Assembly: GCF_030867095.1 (NCBI RefSeq)
Contig: NC_081824.1
Location: 304,684,956 to 304,748,955 of the forward strand
Direction of reading: 5' to 3'
DNA length: 64,000 nucleotides
Source: Alligator mississippiensis
Taxonomy: Eukaryota > Chordata > Crocodylia > Alligatoridae
Shown: positions 11,925-22,281 of the stretch, piece after piece
How the letters are laid out: every line of letters begins with the position of its first letter
Position numbering within the stretch: position 1 is the first letter of the stretch
Notes under the pieces: generated by a model
The model's database searches: none
What the model saw: the letters and a program-made list of their open reading frames with translations, nothing else
Told to the model about the DNA's origin: nothing
Translations under genes and position numbers: made by a program

Positions 11925-12001
11925 TCATAGAAAATGAGGGTTGGAGGGGACCTCAGATCATCTAGTCCAACCCCCTGCTCTCAGCAGGACCACTTCCAGC
12001 T
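11925..12001 (-). mobile_element. CR1 3'-end fragment
   Basis: Older CR1 subfamily end on the minus strand: ATCATAGAAAATGAG, GGAGGGGACCTC and CCAACCCCCTGCTC. It is very short and abuts another CR1 piece of opposite orientation. Confidence 0.75.
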
Positions 12002-12106
12002 ACCCTGGAAGTCTTCAAGAGGAGACTGGATGGTCACCTGGCTGGGGTCACCTGATCTCACCTGGTGCACGGGGCTGGACCCAATGATCTTGTGAGGACT
12101 CGTCCA
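12002..12106 (+). mobile_element. CR1 3'-end fragment
   Basis: Plus-strand CR1 tail (GTCTTCAAGAGGAGACTGGA, CACCTGGCTGGGGTCACC, GGACCCAATGATCTTGTGAG). It ends where the next CR1 begins with a tandem duplication. Confidence 0.75.
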
Positions 12107-12174
12107 AGACCTGGATAGGTTGGACAAGTGGGCAGAAAACAGACCTGGATAGGTTGGACAAGTGGGCAGAAAAC
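12107..12174 (+). repeat. 34-bp tandem duplication at CR1 5' end
   Basis: Two exact copies of a 34-bp segment, starting AGACCTGGATAGG and ending GCAGAAAAC, lie head to tail at 12107-12140 and 12141-12174. The second runs on into the CR1 body. Confidence 0.9.
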
Positions 12175-12965
12175 AACAGGATGCAGTTCAACAAGGAGAA
12201 ATGCAAAGTGCTGCACCTAGGGAGGAAAAATGTCCAGCACACCTACAGCCTAGGGAATGACCTGCTAGGTGGCACACAGGTGGAAAGGGATCTTGGAGTC
12301 CTAGTGGACTTCAAGATGAACATGAGCCGGCAGTGTGACAAAGCCATCAGAAAAGCCAATGGCACTTTATCGTGCATCAGCAGATGCATGACGACTAGGT
12401 CCAAGGAGGTGATACTTCCCCTCTATCGGGCGCTGGTCAGACCGCAGTTGGAGTACTGCGTGCAATTCTGGGCGCCACACTTCAAGAAGGATGCGGATAA
12501 CCTGGAGAGGGTCCAGAGAAGGGCAACTCGTATGGTCAAGGGCCTGCAGACCAAGCCCTATGAGGAGAGACTAGAGAAACTGGACCTTTTCAGCCTCCGC
12601 AAGAGAGGGTTGAGAGGCGACCTTGTGGCTGCCTATAAGTTCATCACAGGGGCACAGAAGGGAATTGGTGAGTATTTATTCACCAAGGCGCCCCCGGGGG
12701 TTACAAGAAACAATGGCCACAAGCTAGCAGAGAGCAGATTTAGACTGGACATTAGGAAGAACTTCTTCACAGTTCGAGTGGCCAGGGTCTGGAACGGGCT
12801 CCCAAGGGAGATGGTGCTCTCCCCTACCCTGGGGGTCTTCAAGAGGAGGTTAGATGAGTATCTAGCTGGGGTCATCTAGACCCAGCACTCTTTCCTGCTT
12901 ATGCAGGGGGTCGGACTCGTTGATCTGTTGAGGTCCCTTCCGACCCTAACATCTATGAACCTATG
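12107..12965 (+). mobile_element. CR1 LINE, RT C-terminal part
   Basis: Young 5'-truncated CR1, very similar to the copies at 2790 and 26273. The frame 12154-12879 is open for 241 aa and covers the end of the reverse transcriptase and the CR1 C-terminus (RLDIRKNFFTVRVARVWNGL). The 3' end reads GGTCGGACTCGTTGATCTG, then CATCTATGAACCTATGAATC. The first 34 bp (12107-12140) are repeated exactly at 12141-12174. Confidence 0.9.
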
Positions 12966-13172
12966 AATCTGTAAATCATCCCAGCCAAATCAGATCATCC
13001 CAGTTACGCATTACAGCCTGTAGGCTTCACAGCAGGAAGGCAAATGCACGGGACTGTGACGTTTTAAAAACCCACCAGACTATTGCATTCACCGTTTACT
13101 ATGTATGTGAATGAATGTCTCCTCACTCGTCTCCCAGGTGACTCCCAGCAGTCTCCTGGAGGTTGGTAGCCA
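12966..13172. other. Proximal upstream flank of CXorf38
   Basis: Sequence between the last CR1 and the CpG-rich first exon. No TATA box is evident. The GC content rises sharply from about 13150. Confidence 0.4.
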
Positions 13173-13215
13173 GTCCCTGGAGACTCCAGGGCGGTCCTGG
13201 AGGGCGGTCAGCCGG
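13173..13215 (-). repeat. MITE remnant in CXorf38 5' flank
   Basis: CTGGAGACTCCAGGGCGGTC followed by CTGGAGGGCGGTCAGCC resembles the end of the MITE that is complete at 62454-62633 (family ends in CTGGAG...GTTGGCAACCCT). It is GC-shifted and lies about 50 bp before the CXorf38 start codon, so it is probably in the promoter or 5' UTR. Confidence 0.4.
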
Positions 13216-13219
13216 GGGC

Positions 13220-13520
13220 CCCCGCCCCCAGCCCGGTGGAGCCGCCCATGTCGAGCCGAGCCATGGGGCTGGCGGCGGAGCTGGCGGCGCGGCTGAACTG
13301 CGCCGAGTACAAGAACTGGGTGCGCGCGGGTCAGGCGCTGCTGCTGCTGCGGGGCGTCCTGCAGCCCTTCGCCGCCGCGCAGCTCCGCGCCTTCCACGCC
13401 CGCCTGGCCGCCCGCCTGCCCCGCGCCGCCCGCCCCCGCTGCGCCTGCGCGCCCCGCGCCCGCCAGGTACCGCCGCGCCGGGGGGTGGGCGGCGGCGCGG
13501 GCGGGCAGCCGAGCAGTTCA
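13220..13520 (+). promoter_or_regulatory. CpG island over CXorf38 exon 1
   Basis: Dense CpG around the first coding exon (CGCGCGGG, GCGCCGCC and many others), abruptly bounded by CpG-poor sequence. This is the usual promoter type of a broadly expressed vertebrate gene. The start site of transcription cannot be fixed from sequence. Confidence 0.7.
13263..13466 (+). CDS. CXorf38: CXorf38 exon 1
   Basis: 68 codons from ATG to the donor CGCCAG|GTACCG. It encodes the conserved [12 protein letters not shown] block followed by an Ala/Arg/Leu-rich stretch that is much more divergent and has extreme GC content. Confidence 0.9.
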
Positions 13521-16500
13521 CGGTGGGGGTGCGGAGGCGCAGAGCAGGCAGGAAGCAGAGCAGGAACAGCAAATAGGGCAGGGAGCAGAGGGCAGAGCAA
13601 TAGATCAGGTGGGAAGCAGATCGGCGGATGGGGTGGGGAGCAGAAAGAGCAGCAGGTGGGGCAGGGGCCAGAGCAGCGTTCTGTGAGGGCGGGGGCTGAT
13701 TTGTGGCACACCTGGCAAAAGGGGGAGGGGGGGGCACTGTATTAGTCCAGCAGAGCAGTTCAGGATGGGATGTTGGACCGGGCCTTGAGATGCCACGTGC
13801 AGCGCAGCAGTCCTGCCCGTGCGCTGGGACGTGGTGCGGGCAGCAGCGCGGGGCCGAGTCGGCTGGCGGGCAGAGCTGGGCCCACACGGGACGGCTCCGT
13901 GGGCTGCTATTTTTGACACCCACTCTTCGGCTAGGAGGCACTTAGCTCTGTGACATGGGAGCCCAGTATTTGTTCTCAAATGCCTCTTTATGTAGTGAGA
14001 CAGGGTTCTTTGGGTGAATCTGATATCTTTTATTAGACCAACTTAAACAGTTGGGGAACAATTTTTAAGCAAACTTTCGGGTTCAAAAACCCTTCATCAG
14101 GCTGAGGAAGTGTCAGCAGTTGGGGCGTGCTCTTCCTGGATGGAATGACAAGTAAACAAGCTAGGGGCTGGTATGCATGCAAGAGAGGCAGTCAGTGCAG
14201 ATGTAAATTGAGGAGTCGGCGTCTTTATGTAGTGCACACTGCATTCATTGATGATGATGATTATTATGCAAGTTGATTCATGAAAGAAGTTTCAGTCCCA
14301 TGCGAGGGAAAGAAAGATACGCAGTAAGTGTAAGTGGTAAGTGCTCATGAAAGTGAAGAATTTAGTAAAGTGGCTGGTGTGGAGCAAAGAAACCCCTGCT
14401 TGACTCCGTAAGTGCTGTTGTAAGGAAACATCAGTGCTTATGTCAGCCTGTGGGGCAGACCAAAGCTCCCTGAGCACTGGATTGAGAACATCGATTGCAT
14501 CTACCTGGGTTCTCTTCGTTATGTTGTGTCGTAATAGTGACACAGAAATGAGAAAACTGCATAGATACCAGTTGTGGATGTTCTAATTGTCCTAAAACGA
14601 GCATTATAAAACTAGGAAATTCAGATTTAAGATTAAACTTGAACATAAAAGCAGGAAGCTAAAGACGTGCTGTTAGGGCACTCAGACCTTTTTTACTGCT
14701 TGTTAGTGACATTGTAAATAAAATGCCTTGAAAGTCACTGAGGTCACACTCCGAAATGCCTTGATTATAATCTGATGTTGATTATGATTAGTGTCTTCAT
14801 TCATCCACTGTTATGACAAGCAGGGCCAAACCATGGCTGAAATAGTGCTAAATTTCTTAAAAGACCTATATTTAATAGAAAACAATTAATTGTAAAATTA
14901 TGAAATATTATTCTAGACAAAGAAGAAAGTGCTGTAATCTTGTGGGAGTTCACTGTTTTTCCATACATGAACAGAAATTCAACTTCCTTGTTAAGGGGTA
15001 AACCTAATCTCAGCCTCAGCTATGGGAGCATAACTCATGGCCAATGAGAATTACTGGTAGTGGATGCTGGAAGCATCTTAATGAGAACTAACATTTTACA
15101 ACCTTTTACTGATTCTCTGTGATGACGTACCTCAAAAACACATGTGTGCACGCACTGAAGATACTCTCAGTACTAGATAACCATTTAGTGGTGGCACTGA
15201 TGGAAACTTTTTTGTGTGTGTATTGGTTTGAAGGCAGTCTAGAGATGTATAGAGAGATTTTAAGCAACACAGGCAGAAATTTTGGTCTAATGCAGTGGTT
15301 TTCAAACTTCCTGAAGTCTCAGAAGCCTTTCATATTGCTCCTTCTGCTGCAGAAGCCCTACCTTATTCTGTGAAATGGCATGGAGCCAGGCAACAGTGGT
15401 GGCACACCACCTCCCTGCCTGCTCTGCCGTTACCCCCAGTCTCTTAGGTCATCAGGGGATTTGCAATTGGGGAACCCCAGGGTTCTTCAAGACACAGTTT
15501 GAAAACCATTTAATGCATGTAACTGAATGTTGTTGGGGGTGGAGGATGTGTGTGTTTGTAAAGGAACAGTAAAAAAAAAAAAAAAAAAAAAGTCAAATTG
15601 GACCATAGTCTTTACTGGTTGGGACAGCCTGCAAAATAGAAAATGATGAGCTGAGCAATATAAGCAGGTGCTGCTATGGATTTAGCCTTGTTCAGACATT
15701 TATGTTTATCCGTTAGTTATGTACACTGTGAACAAAAAATATGTAACTTCAAATTCTAATCCTAACTCATCCTTTTTTCACAGTAGAGTGGGTTGGGTAA
15801 ACTTCTCAGAGATGTTTAGCCATAGCCTGATGGGAAACCTTTAGAAATATATCCAGCTGAATCATGATATGTACCAGTGCCCTAGAGGTGAGAGGCTACT
15901 GTCCTAACTTACTGTATGCCTCATACTTAACATTTTCATCTGCATCTCTTTGTAGCAATTTAGGACACTGCATATGAGTTTCTGTGCAGGCAGTGAAATC
16001 AAAATCTGAGTGAACATCCCTGGAGGCCTCCTGCTAGCCTTTGCTGAAGTGTCATAATGACCCAGGGTGATTTTTAATATCTAATTTACATGATAAAAAT
16101 AGCAGGATCTCCTCCACTGACCTGGTTTTTTTCTTCTTCTTTGTAGTTTCAGCCTGCCTGTTCATTGTGTGCACAATGGAAACAGGAGATTTTGAATCAT
16201 CACACCAACAGGCATGGAGATGTTCATTGGGGAAACTGCAAACCTTGGCTTTGGCCTTCTAATTCGTGGGAGCTTGCAAAGGTGTTTAACAATAGTAAAG
16301 TTTAACAACAGTAATACCAGAGGCAAATTAATTTGTGGTCAGTTCGTGTCATCAGTTTATCCCTATGTCAAACTCAGTGGACTTGCATGGAAGTGTATGT
16401 TAGGGCAGGTTTTGGACCTGGGGTAAAATCTTGGTGCCACCAGACACAATGGTGAAACTGGTTCAGGATTTCATCCCTGGAGAACAGCCTGTCATGAGGT

Positions 16501-19500
16501 TTTGTTTTTTTTTCTTGCTAAAAACTGACAGAAATAAATAGTTGCAGATTTCAAAGGCTAACTTGTGCTAATCAATGGATTCTGTGTCCAGCTTGACACT
16601 CTTTTGGGTGTAATGGTTCATTGAATTTGTTTTTCCTTCATATTACATTAGAATATAGGTTGACTAAGTTTAAATCTAGGCAAATATGAAGCAAAATGTG
16701 TTAGGTTGGGCTAAAAAAATGCAACAAAAATCTAATAGGAATAGTGTTTTGTAATATTTACAGTGCTGTAACATATAGCAGTAGTTGGTATACTGAGTAG
16801 TAAAATAACCATCAGCTGTCTACAACATTTTCAGGCTGTGGGCCAAAATGACTCAGTTCAGGTTAACGTTAGGCACTAAGACCCAGTTGTTACTGCCCCT
16901 TCTTCTCTTGGCAGCATGAAAAAAGCTCCTGCTGCTTCTCACTAACACAGTAACAACTGAGGGTGCTGACACAAGTGACATTTTGTCCTGTGATTGGCTA
17001 CTGAAAGCGCTCTATAGCTGTGCCCTTACAGAAGCACATGGCTGCAGAGCACTTTAAAAAGGCCCAATCCTGTGACAATCTGAACTCTGATTACATGAAG
17101 GTTCAGGTGAAGATGCTCCAAAATGGAGCACTTTCATTAACTTGTGTCAGCTCAGCCTTGCTCCCAGCACTGTTTTCTGAATGGGGGAGGGGAAGGAAAT
17201 GGAGGGAGCTCATTCTGGGGGTTGCCCTGCTGGTGCTGGAGGGCAGGGAGCGGGGTGGATTGGAGGCCCCCCACCTCCAATCCACTTGCCCTGCTCCCCA
17301 GCCCCAGCTGGGCAACCCCCCAGAACGAACTCCCTCTGCTTCCTTTTCCACTTCCCATACTGAAGACAGTGGTGGGATTGGAAGGAGGAAGGGGTGGGGC
17401 TTGTGGAGAGCAGCTTCAGACTCACAGCCACTCTAAACTGCAGCTTGATCCCCCAACCCCTGGGAGCCAACAGTGAACCTCTGTTCGGTCTGGGGGATCA
17501 CTGTAACTCATGGCACTTCCTGCGAAGTGCCGCAATCCGCTGCCTGGAGCGTACAGGCTGTACAATGCAGCTCTGCCCTGGCCCTGGACCGAACTGCTCC
17601 CACCGCAAGATCCCAGTGGCTCCACAGCAGCCCCCTGCCATACACCTTGCCAGCATGGCTGGGGCTGGTCTCCGTGGCAACCCCAGCCTTGTGCTATCCC
17701 AGCGCAGCTGTGGCTGGGATCTCCATGAAGACCAGCCCCAACCATGTGGGCAGGAGCTGCTGGGAAATGGAGTTCACTGCTGGCCAGATCCAGCCCACAG
17801 GCTGGACTTTGCCTGCCCCTGATTTCAGGATTGTGGCAAAAACAACTGTTTGCTTGACACATCATTATTTAGTAAACAGAACTAGTGGATTTCTGAAAGT
17901 TAGGGAAGATTTATACAGGTGTTAAATAAGTATACAAGTATTATGTATAGTTTTGTTCGGTTTACTTTAAGTAATATGACTTCGGGTGTTAAACAGCACC
18001 TACCCTGAGATTAGGAAATCAGGTAATGGTGTATTTTTTAAAGTAAAATTTGACACATTTCTGTTTGGTAGGCCTATATGCCTCGTGGACAAACAAATAT
18101 TTCTGGACCAGAGGAATGTGATGCAGTTGCACTTCTAAACCTTTTTAATTTCTGTGACCATTTCAGTAGTATTAATAAAAAGAAAATTAAAGAGGTAAAA
18201 TTTCTGTCTCTTCTTTTTCTTAACTGAGTGCTGTACATTTAATATATGGTGCAAAATATCGTTACTTTTGTGACCTACTCCTGATGTTGACCCTAATGTG
18301 ACATTGCTCTTTTTGCTTCTCATTCATTCTCCTCTTGAGGTGATTACATGCCGTAATGAGTTGATGCATTCTTCAGAAATGAAAGTTTCTTCTTTGTGGT
18401 TGAAAGAGTTTGGAAAGAAGATTCAGAACTTACTAAATGAATTTGAGAATGTTCCAGAGGTTGCAGCAGCTGGAACAAAGATAGAAAAGGTAAAAGAAAC
18501 CCTTTTGATTTGTAGCCTTTTCCTAGAAACATGGGACTGGTAGTGACTTCTTACGTCATAAGGTCCAGTCCCCTGCTATGGTAGACATCCACATTATGTA
18601 ATCACATTCATAAACCGATCAGGTTCCATCTTGAAGCGACCTAGGTTGTTCACTTCCTCCCACTCCACTGGAATGCTGCTCCAGAACCTTCCTCCTCTGA
18701 TGTTTAGAAAACTTCTTTCCTAAATGTATTAAGGGCACATTTCTTTTTCTTTTCTTCTCAAGATAATGTTTTCACGTCTTACCCTTTAAGTTCAATCCAT
18801 GATTGCCTATATTCCCTGTGCTACCGTACAGTGAACATGTGTGTACATGTCTATGTAATAGATACATGCACATCATTTATAATTAGTAACCAGTATAGAT
18901 CTCATATAAATGAACTGGTTACTTCAGGATTTCAGCTCCTTTGTTATAACACACACAAATGATCCATCTTAGATGATCCTAAACAATGGTGTGCACAGAA
19001 GCAGCTGAAGACATGGTTCTGGCTTTCTTACCCTGCTAAGAGAGCCAGAACAGAGGGAGAGAAGAATGTGATTAGCACTTTCTGAAAAGCACAATTTAGG
19101 CATCCTTCTAAAGACAAAAATATAAAGTGCCTCTGCAAGCATTATTCTTCTGTATGAAAGAAATCAGTGCGGTTGCCACAGGGGTGTCTCGAAAAGAAAA
19201 ATGGAAAGGGAAGGGGTCCCAGAGACAATCTTCCCATTATCTTTCCCCACGGGAATCTGAAAATCCTTGGCCTATTCTTCATTTTACATCTCCCCTTAAC
19301 TGTCTTCCCTTTTGTCTTTACTTTGAAACTGACTCCAGTGTAAAGAGTTTGGCAACTGTGTATATTAAGAAGGCTTTTACAAAACTAAACTGTATTGTAA
19401 TATTAAACAGTTCAGAGCCATTGTTAGTCTGTAGCCTCAGTCACGATCAGACAGGGGCTGCATCTCCTGGACACTTAGGGGTACAGCCAGCCAGATGCCA

Positions 19501-22249
19501 GAAGTTATCACATTTTTATGATTAATTTTGCTTGCAGAGTTTTTACAAGTAGGTCTTAAAGGGGAGCTTGAAAGAAAGGTCAGTTGCTTTAAACAAACTC
19601 TGGAAGAGGCACCAAAACAGGCTTAAAAGCTTCTTTAAAAAAACACCACCACCACAGTCTTGATAATTAGTTTAAAAAATTGACAATGCCTTAAACTCAA
19701 AATATCATAATAATTTTCCCTTCTCCAGGCACTGAAACCCTGGTTGGTCATATCATAATCTTAGTTCAGTAAATTATAGTTATTTTCCACATAGTTTAGC
19801 ATATTAATTTAAAACCACCCTATTAATGGCTGCTTAAGCCTCTTGTTGCCCAGCGTAAACACCCTTTACTTCTATTCCTGTCTCATCACATCGTGTGGCA
19901 GCCATATAAACTTATTAAAGGCCTGGCTAATCTCTTCAATACTTGAAAAGAATCTACAATGCTTAATAGAACAAGTAGAAACTTGTCAACATTTCCACTC
20001 CCCTGTACCTTCTAGATGTGATACATAGAGTACAGAACCTGTCATCTTGCCCAAAGCAAGGTTATTTGACCCTAGCAGTCTTTCCTGCCTAGAGCAGAGG
20101 GAGCTGGACCCAATGATCTCATGAGGTCCCTTCCAGCTGTAAACTTCTGTGAATCTATAGGCCCATATGTAAGAATCTGTTGGGGTTTTTAACCATTTAT
20201 TTTGTTGTCCTTTACAAATCAAACAGCTTTTGTCATCTGATTGGGCTGTCTATGTACCAGGGGAAGGAGATCAGCCAGATGGACTGGAAGAAGAAACAGA
20301 AGTTTACCTGACTGAGAGTCAAATACATGAAATAGAGATGGAATTAATAAGGCAGAGACTTGAAGAGATCTATCTTCTGGCAGAGGAGCAGGAGATGCTG
20401 TCTGAAGAGGTATTTTTAAAACTAAAAAACAAAAGCCAGGCTTAAAGTAGCAGCTTTCTGCAACAAATATGACTGACAAGCAGTTCCGTCTGCCAGTGAT
20501 CAGAGTGCCCGTGCTTAATGTAAAAAAAAAAAATTACTGGAGCAAGGCTTAGCTAAATGAAGGGAGATTTCAGGTTTTCTTGTAATAAATCTGCAAACCC
20601 TCCTATGGCATCCAGCTTACTATAATAGCTAGACAGTTTTACATAAGGGTACAGAGTGGAACTGTTGGCTGGATGTGCATTTCCAATTACGCTTATACCC
20701 CAGCTACCCACTCTCCAATGGTAACATTGAGATGTTTGAAAGTGTAAACATGTAATGTGTACAACACTGGAGTGCAACCTTTTGTGGCAGTTATGCCACA
20801 GATTAGCTCTGCACCCTTCCTTGGTGCCACTCTGATGCCCGTCCTTTTCTCAGTCTGCTGCTCTGCATTCTGCTTCTTGCCCCGTCTGTTACTGTGCTGC
20901 CTGCCCTCTCCCTGATCCACCACGTCACACACACAAAGGCTGCCCATGCCAGGTGTGGCACACGTCACAGGTGGTCTATCCCTAGCATACATTATCCACT
21001 GAATCACCCTAAACTAAGATTTAAATGTATTAGGAAAATCTGTGATATGCATTTGCTTGTGTAATCTATGTGACTCCTTTCAGCTTTAGTGGTATTACAT
21101 GCTTGTATCAAGAGCAGAACAGAGCTATTAAGCAACACTTTAAAAAGTCCCCCACCCCATCAATTCTCATATCCTTTGGTCTAAAATTTATTCTCTTAAT
21201 TTTGTTGTTCTATAGCCTCCAAGGACTGTAGTTACCAGAACTTCTAAAGATGCACTGTGTAAAAAGACAAAAAACAAAAAACAAAACAACAACAAAAAAG
21301 ATTTTCTCACAATTTTAGAGGAAATATTTAATTATATTAAAACCCACTTCTATTTATATAATTTAAGTGGATGCTATGAGGAAATCCCATTTTTAAAAGG
21401 TTTTGTTTAAAACCATGTTTTAAAATTCCCAAATCCAATTAAGAATGCTTATTTAAAATTGGAACATCTCCCTTCCATGTTTGCAAGTCTAAACACTACC
21501 ACCTCTTACTAGTTAATAACAAGGAGGCAAAGTTGACTGGCTTATTTTCATTGTCCTGTTTTTTGCATATTCTTAATATGGTAAGGTTTTGTTAGTGGCA
21601 AAGGTGAGGGAGGATAAAAAATGACTTACTCTGATTATATCTGGAAACTTTTAAATTCTTCCTCATTCCTGTTTCAGTTATAAGAAAATGTAAGCTAGAT
21701 AGCAACATAAATCTCTGCAGGAATATACCAGTTGCAGTGTTTCTTCCTCTGTTCAGTAAATATTCTTTACTAATACATGTAACATAAGTACTTCTCACCT
21801 GAACTGAATATGACTTACTCCCCAGCAGCATACAAGACATGGTTGGCAGATATTTGCAGGGAGTGGAACACAGAAAGGCATTTGCCCTTTTGATCATTTC
21901 CATCTTTCATGCTGTATATTTTACTCTAATTTTGATGGAGATTTAAGATTATCTCTTTAGATACAACTTTTAAATAGTGGCTTTTTTCAAATTCATTTTT
22001 CTGTACTAGGAATCTTCTGACTCTCATCATCTTGACTACTTTGCATGACCACCCTCCTCCTTCCCCTCCTTCTCCAGAACCAAATGCTTAACTGTCAAAA
22101 TTTCATTTTGCACATTCCTGGTGCAGGCTGTCATCTGAGAACCTATTTTCCCCATAGAGAGCGCTTTCTAACTTTTAAATGCACTTTTTTTTCCTATATG
22201 CTACATGCCAAAATGTTTCTTTTGACCAGTTTGAAAGCAAGGTGCTTGC

Positions 22250-22281
<32 letters not shown>

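Noticed and set aside
12107-12174. CRISPR-like or satellite direct repeats
   Set aside because: Only two abutting copies without spacers, at a CR1 junction.
13236-13262. Upstream in-frame ATG as the CXorf38 start
   Set aside because: The ATG at 13263 has a stronger context and its product aligns from the first residues with the human protein.
13123-13979. Minus-strand frames of 272, 126 and 124 aa
   Set aside because: They are antisense to CXorf38 exon 1 and to the GCAGA-rich repeat; composition is low-complexity Ala/Pro/Arg caused by high GC.
19127-19525. 132-aa ORF in CXorf38 intron 4
   Set aside because: No acceptor or donor in the right places and no recognisable protein; looks like chance.
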